Of a stretch of 64,000 bases of DNA, positions 61,248 through 64,000 are shown piece after piece. Both the position numbers and the translations under genes were made by a program. Under the pieces are notes generated by a model. It was given only the letters and a program-made list of their open reading frames with translations, made no database searches and was not told where the DNA came from. Every line of letters begins with the position of its first letter. Position 1 is the first letter of the stretch. This stretch comes from JAYZDK01 sp964604165 (GTDB taxonomy: Bacteria > Myxococcota_A > UBA796 > CAJQPC01). The DNA is taken from the NCBI GenBank assembly GCA_964604165.1, contig CAZRYF010000002.1, positions 1 through 64,000 on the forward strand, in the 5' to 3' direction.

Positions 61248-62224
61248 TCCCCGCGAGATGCCTCTTCGGCAGGCGCTCCCAGGGTCAGGCTTCGAAAGAC
61301 CTCTTCCAAGTTGGTGCGTTCCCGCTTGATCTCCAGGAGAACCAACCCGTTTCGGGCCACGGTTCGGAACAAATCCCCTCGGATGTCGGATTCGGCTCGA
61401 ACCCGCAGGGCCACCTGGCCCGGCTCCAGCTCCGCGCCCGGGGGGGAGGTCACACTGACGACCCCCGGAGTGTCCGCCACCAGCGCCTGAACCCGGTCCG
61501 GCTCCAACTGCACATCCCCCGGTGCCACGATGAGGTCGATGCGCTCTCCCTTCTCCATGCGGGTAATGGCATCCGTCGGCCCGTCGGCCACCACCTCCCC
61601 CTCGTGGAGGATCAGCACCCGGTCACAGCTGGCTTGCACCTCCGCCAGAATGTGGGTGGAAAGCAACACGGTCTTCTTGGTGCCGATTTCCCGAATCAAG
61701 CGGCGAATGTCCATGATTTGGTTGGGATCCAGGCCGCTCGTGGGCTCATCGAGAATCAAGATGTCCGGGTCGTGAAGAATCGCCTGCGCCAGGCCCACCC
61801 GCTGGCGATACCCCTTGGAGAGGGTGCCCACGGTCTGGGTGCGTCGCTCGGTCAAACCACACCGGGCCAACACCCTGTCAATGGCCGCAGCCCGTTCCGC
61901 CTCCCCGAGACCTCGCATCTTTCCTACGAATTGCAGGTATTCGTCCACCCGCATGTCCGGATAGATGGGGGCGGACTCGGGCAGGTAGCCCAGGTGCCGG
62001 CGGGCGCCGACCGGGTCGCTCAAGACCTCGACTCCCATGACGGCCACAGAACCGGCGGTGGGGGCCAAGAAGCCCGTCAGGATCTTCATGATGGTGCTCT
62101 TGCCGGCACCATTGGGACCGAGAAGCCCCACGACCTCGCCAGGCTCCACGAGGAAGTCCACACCCTGAAGGGCTGCGTGTCGCCCGTAGTACCGGGTCAT
62201 TCCTGCCACATCAATCGCTGCCAT
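61229..62224 (-). CDS. ABC transporter ATP-binding protein (GldA/ABC-2-like)
   Basis: ATG 62224 opens with MAAIDVAGMTRYYG, the usual start for an ABC ATPase; longer frames upstream are not credible. The 331-residue protein has Walker A GLLGPNGAGKST near residue 37, a signature LSKGYRQRVGLAQ, Walker B ILILDEPTSGLDP and the D-loop and H-switch (LLSTHIL). The C-terminal extension of about 90 residues resembles GldA-type exporters used in gliding motility or drug export. No permease gene is visible; one would be expected beyond or elsewhere. Divergent from the hybrid kinase gene (48-base gap). Confidence 0.85.
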   Translation of the reverse strand: MAAIDVAGMTRYYGRHAALQGVDFLVEPGEVVGLLGPNGAGKSTIMKILTGFLAPTAGSVAVMGVEVLSDPVGARRHLGYLPESAPIYPDMRVDEYLQFVGKMRGLGEAERAAAIDRVLARCGLTERRTQTVGTLSKGYRQRVGLAQAILHDPDILILDEPTSGLDPNQIMDIRRLIREIGTKKTVLLSTHILAEVQASCDRVLILHEGEVVADGPTDAITRMEKGERIDLIVAPGDVQLEPDRVQALVADTPGVVSVTSPPGAELEPGQVALRVRAESDIRGDLFRTVARNGLVLLEIKRERTNLEEVFRSLTLGAPAEEASRGDQPAQA

Positions 62225-62272
62225 GAAGGGGGTGTATCCGACTGCCTGAGGACGCGATAGGCTCGGTGCAAC

Positions 62273-63841
62273 ATGCGCGTGCTTGAAGTCACAAGAGGAC
62301 CGACAAGCTCGATCCCCTGGTCCGAGGGGGTGGAAGTCCAGTGCGTCCAGGGGCTGGTGGAGGCGGGGCACGCCCTGGTCGATGGGGAGTTCGATGTATT
62401 GGCCCTGCACGCGGAGGCGGCAGATCCCGGGTTGATGGCCCAGGTGAGCGCCGTGCCGGTGGTGGTGGTGGCGTCCGACATGTCTACGACCGAGGCGGTG
62501 GCCCTGATGAAGCTGGGCGCGGCCGACGTGGTGGAACCGGGTGAGTGCGAGACGGCCTGCATCGCAGCGCGGCGACCAGGGGACGAAGAACTGGATCTGG
62601 CGGGCTTGAGCGCCGAGGGCACCTGGCTGCTGCATGCGGATCTGATTGAGCGGGAGAAGCTGGCGACCGTGGGGCAGCTGGCGACAGGGCTGGCCCATGC
62701 GATCAACAACCCCTCGGCCTACGTGGTGGCCAACCTCAACGAGCTGGGGGTCTGTCTCTCGGAGGTACATGCCCTGCTGGATCTTGCCCTCAAGGAGGCC
62801 CGGGCCCACGGCAATCCCGAGGTTGCAGAAGAGTTGGACGACCTGGAACGGGCCGCCATGTACCCTGGGGGCCTGGTCGAGATGAAGGAGATGGTGGAGG
62901 AATGCCTGGACGGCATGCGCCGAATCACCGGCATCGTGAACTCCTTGCAGGGGTTTCGGGACGACTCGGAGGCGCCACGGCCGGTGGATGTGCCACGGGC
63001 CATTGAAACCGCCATGAAACTGGCGGAGAACGAGGGGCGCGGGCGAGGGAAGATTGAGACCGACCTGGCGACGTGCCCACGGGTGATGGCATCACCCGCC
63101 CGCCTGTCCCAGGTGTTCTTTGACTTGATCTCCAACGCAATTCAGTCCTTTGACCCCCAAGAGCCCGGGGAACACCGGGTGGCGATTTCATGCGCCACTG
63201 CCGGCGAAGAGGTCCAGGTGCGGGTGGAGGACAACGGACGTGGAATCCCCGCGGCGCTTCTTCCCCGGATCTGGGACCCCTTTTTCACGATCCAGGAGGG
63301 ACACGGCGCTCTGGGGCTGGGCTTGTCCATTTGCCGGGACATCGTGCACCGATACGGCGGGGAGCTGGAGATTGAGAGTGAGGAAGGGGTGGGCACCACC
63401 GTGCGAGTGCGTCTGCCTGTGCCTCCCGAGCTTGTTCAAGAAGAGAGGGTGGCCGCCCCCGGGGACGACCCGATTCTGGGGGCAACCATCCTGCTGGTGG
63501 ACGACGAGCCAGCGATTCTTCGCTCCATTCGACGGGTGTTGCGCCAGGCCAAGGATGTCCGCACCGCCAGCAGCGGCCGGGAAGCCCTCGCGATCCTGGA
63601 AGAAGGCCCAGTGCCGGACCTGATTCTATGCGACTTGTCCATGGACGACATTTCGGGCGCCGAGCTGCACCACCGCCTCTGCGAACACTACCCCGAGGCT
63701 GCAAAACGACTGTGGTTCCTGTCCGGGGGCGCGATCACCGCCCATGTGCGGGACTTTGCCGAGCGCCACGCGGATCGGGTGCTGGAAAAGCCCTTTGATC
63801 CAGAAGTGCTGCGGGAGCGACTCCGAAAGGCCCTGGGCTAA
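62273..63841 (+). CDS. hybrid sensor histidine kinase with degenerate N-terminal receiver and C-terminal receiver
   Basis: A 522-residue cytoplasmic protein. Residues 1-110 look like a receiver that has lost key acids (VLALHAEAADP, VPVVVVASDMSTTEAVALMKLGAADVVEP). The kinase core begins near 130 with ATVGQLATGLAHAINNPSAY; His142 is present, but the usual Glu after it is Ala (CAT GCG). The ATPase is complete: N-box FDLISNAIQSF, G1 VEDNGRGIP, F-box WDPFF, G2 GLGLSICRDIV. The C-terminal receiver has TILLVDDEPA and ILCDLSMDD. Signals and partners are unknown. The altered H-box may lower autokinase activity. Confidence 0.85.
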   Translation: MRVLEVTRGPTSSIPWSEGVEVQCVQGLVEAGHALVDGEFDVLALHAEAADPGLMAQVSAVPVVVVASDMSTTEAVALMKLGAADVVEPGECETACIAARRPGDEELDLAGLSAEGTWLLHADLIEREKLATVGQLATGLAHAINNPSAYVVANLNELGVCLSEVHALLDLALKEARAHGNPEVAEELDDLERAAMYPGGLVEMKEMVEECLDGMRRITGIVNSLQGFRDDSEAPRPVDVPRAIETAMKLAENEGRGRGKIETDLATCPRVMASPARLSQVFFDLISNAIQSFDPQEPGEHRVAISCATAGEEVQVRVEDNGRGIPAALLPRIWDPFFTIQEGHGALGLGLSICRDIVHRYGGELEIESEEGVGTTVRVRLPVPPELVQEERVAAPGDDPILGATILLVDDEPAILRSIRRVLRQAKDVRTASSGREALAILEEGPVPDLILCDLSMDDISGAELHHRLCEHYPEAAKRLWFLSGGAITAHVRDFAERHADRVLEKPFDPEVLRERLRKALG

Positions 63842-63920
63842 GGCCGAACAGGCTAGACATTCCTTTGTCCGACGGCCCCCGAGGGGTGGGTGCTATCGTT
63901 TCGCCAATCTCGAGGTACCC

Positions 63921-64000
63921 ATGCGCCTTCTCTGGCTGGTGATTCCCCTCTCGGCAGGCTGTGCAAGCAGCAGCGCCTCCTTGAAAGCCTATGACGGCGA
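63921..64000 (+). CDS. lipoprotein, 5' part only (runs off right edge)
   Basis: ATG 63921, six bases after GAGG-like sequence, begins MRLLWLVIPLSAGC, a lipoprotein signal with lipobox LSAGC, followed by ASSSASLKAYDG before the window ends. Only 26 residues are visible, so function cannot be assigned. It lies 79 bases after the hybrid kinase gene on the same strand. Confidence 0.55.
   Translation, partial: MRLLWLVIPLSAGCASSSASLKAYDG

Overview
This GC-rich window most resembles a chromosomal piece of a deltaproteobacterial or myxobacterial-type (Myxococcota-like) bacterium. The grounds are a PilT retraction ATPase, many surface lipoproteins built of Asp-rich calcium-binding-like repeats or FG-GAP repeats, a subtilisin-like protease ending in a Cys / membrane helix / Arg-rich tail like MYXO-CTERM anchors, PEGA-repeat and SPFH proteins, sulfatases, and a PUFA-synthase-like megasynthase. 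This placement is inference; no rRNA or other decisive marker is present.

Layout. 1-3.8 kb: leftward operon of two FG-GAP lipoproteins around an SGNH hydrolase, then an alpha/beta hydrolase. 3.9-8.6 kb: rightward housekeeping block tadA, two tRNA-Ser genes, SRP RNA, dnaX, recR and an AAA+ ATPase, close to the Bacillus order but without ybaB. 8.6-20 kb: a GT-C-like membrane protein, a flavin/NAD(P)/Fe-S polyferredoxin fusion, a pilT-thiS operon, a pseudouridine synthase coupled to a TMTC-like membrane protein, a leftward overlapping operon (sulfatase, homocysteine methyltransferase-like, QueD) and a GHL10 lipoprotein.

20-33.2 kb is the most striking locus. It is a leftward gene set of two MIO-family ammonia-lyase homologues with a 4-nt overlap, a 3105-residue megasynthase (NPD-like remnant, KS, AT, ACP, KS, ACP, ACP, KR, DH, PPTase) and a GNAT. 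The first lyase looks catalytically complete. The second has lost the MIO-forming serine and both catalytic tyrosines. All three carrier domains have Thr where the phosphopantetheine Ser should be, yet the protein carries its own Sfp-type PPTase. I infer a secondary-lipid or polyketide pathway, possibly primed by an arylacrylate-type acid such as urocanate, with a lyase/pseudo-lyase pair.

33.2-33.8 kb holds no gene but three consecutive long palindromes. 33.8-58.8 kb is an envelope region: two giant tandem-repeat lipoproteins (18 and 38 repeats), three MopE-type lipoproteins (two with P-domains, two sharing a C-terminal domain), an FG-GAP lipoprotein, a subtilase, a PEGA protein, an SPFH-GYF protein, a kinase-like ATPase and aspS. 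58.8-64 kb: selB, a zinc-ribbon membrane protein, an ABC ATPase, a hybrid histidine kinase whose H-box reads HAINNP, and the start of another lipoprotein gene cut by the right edge.
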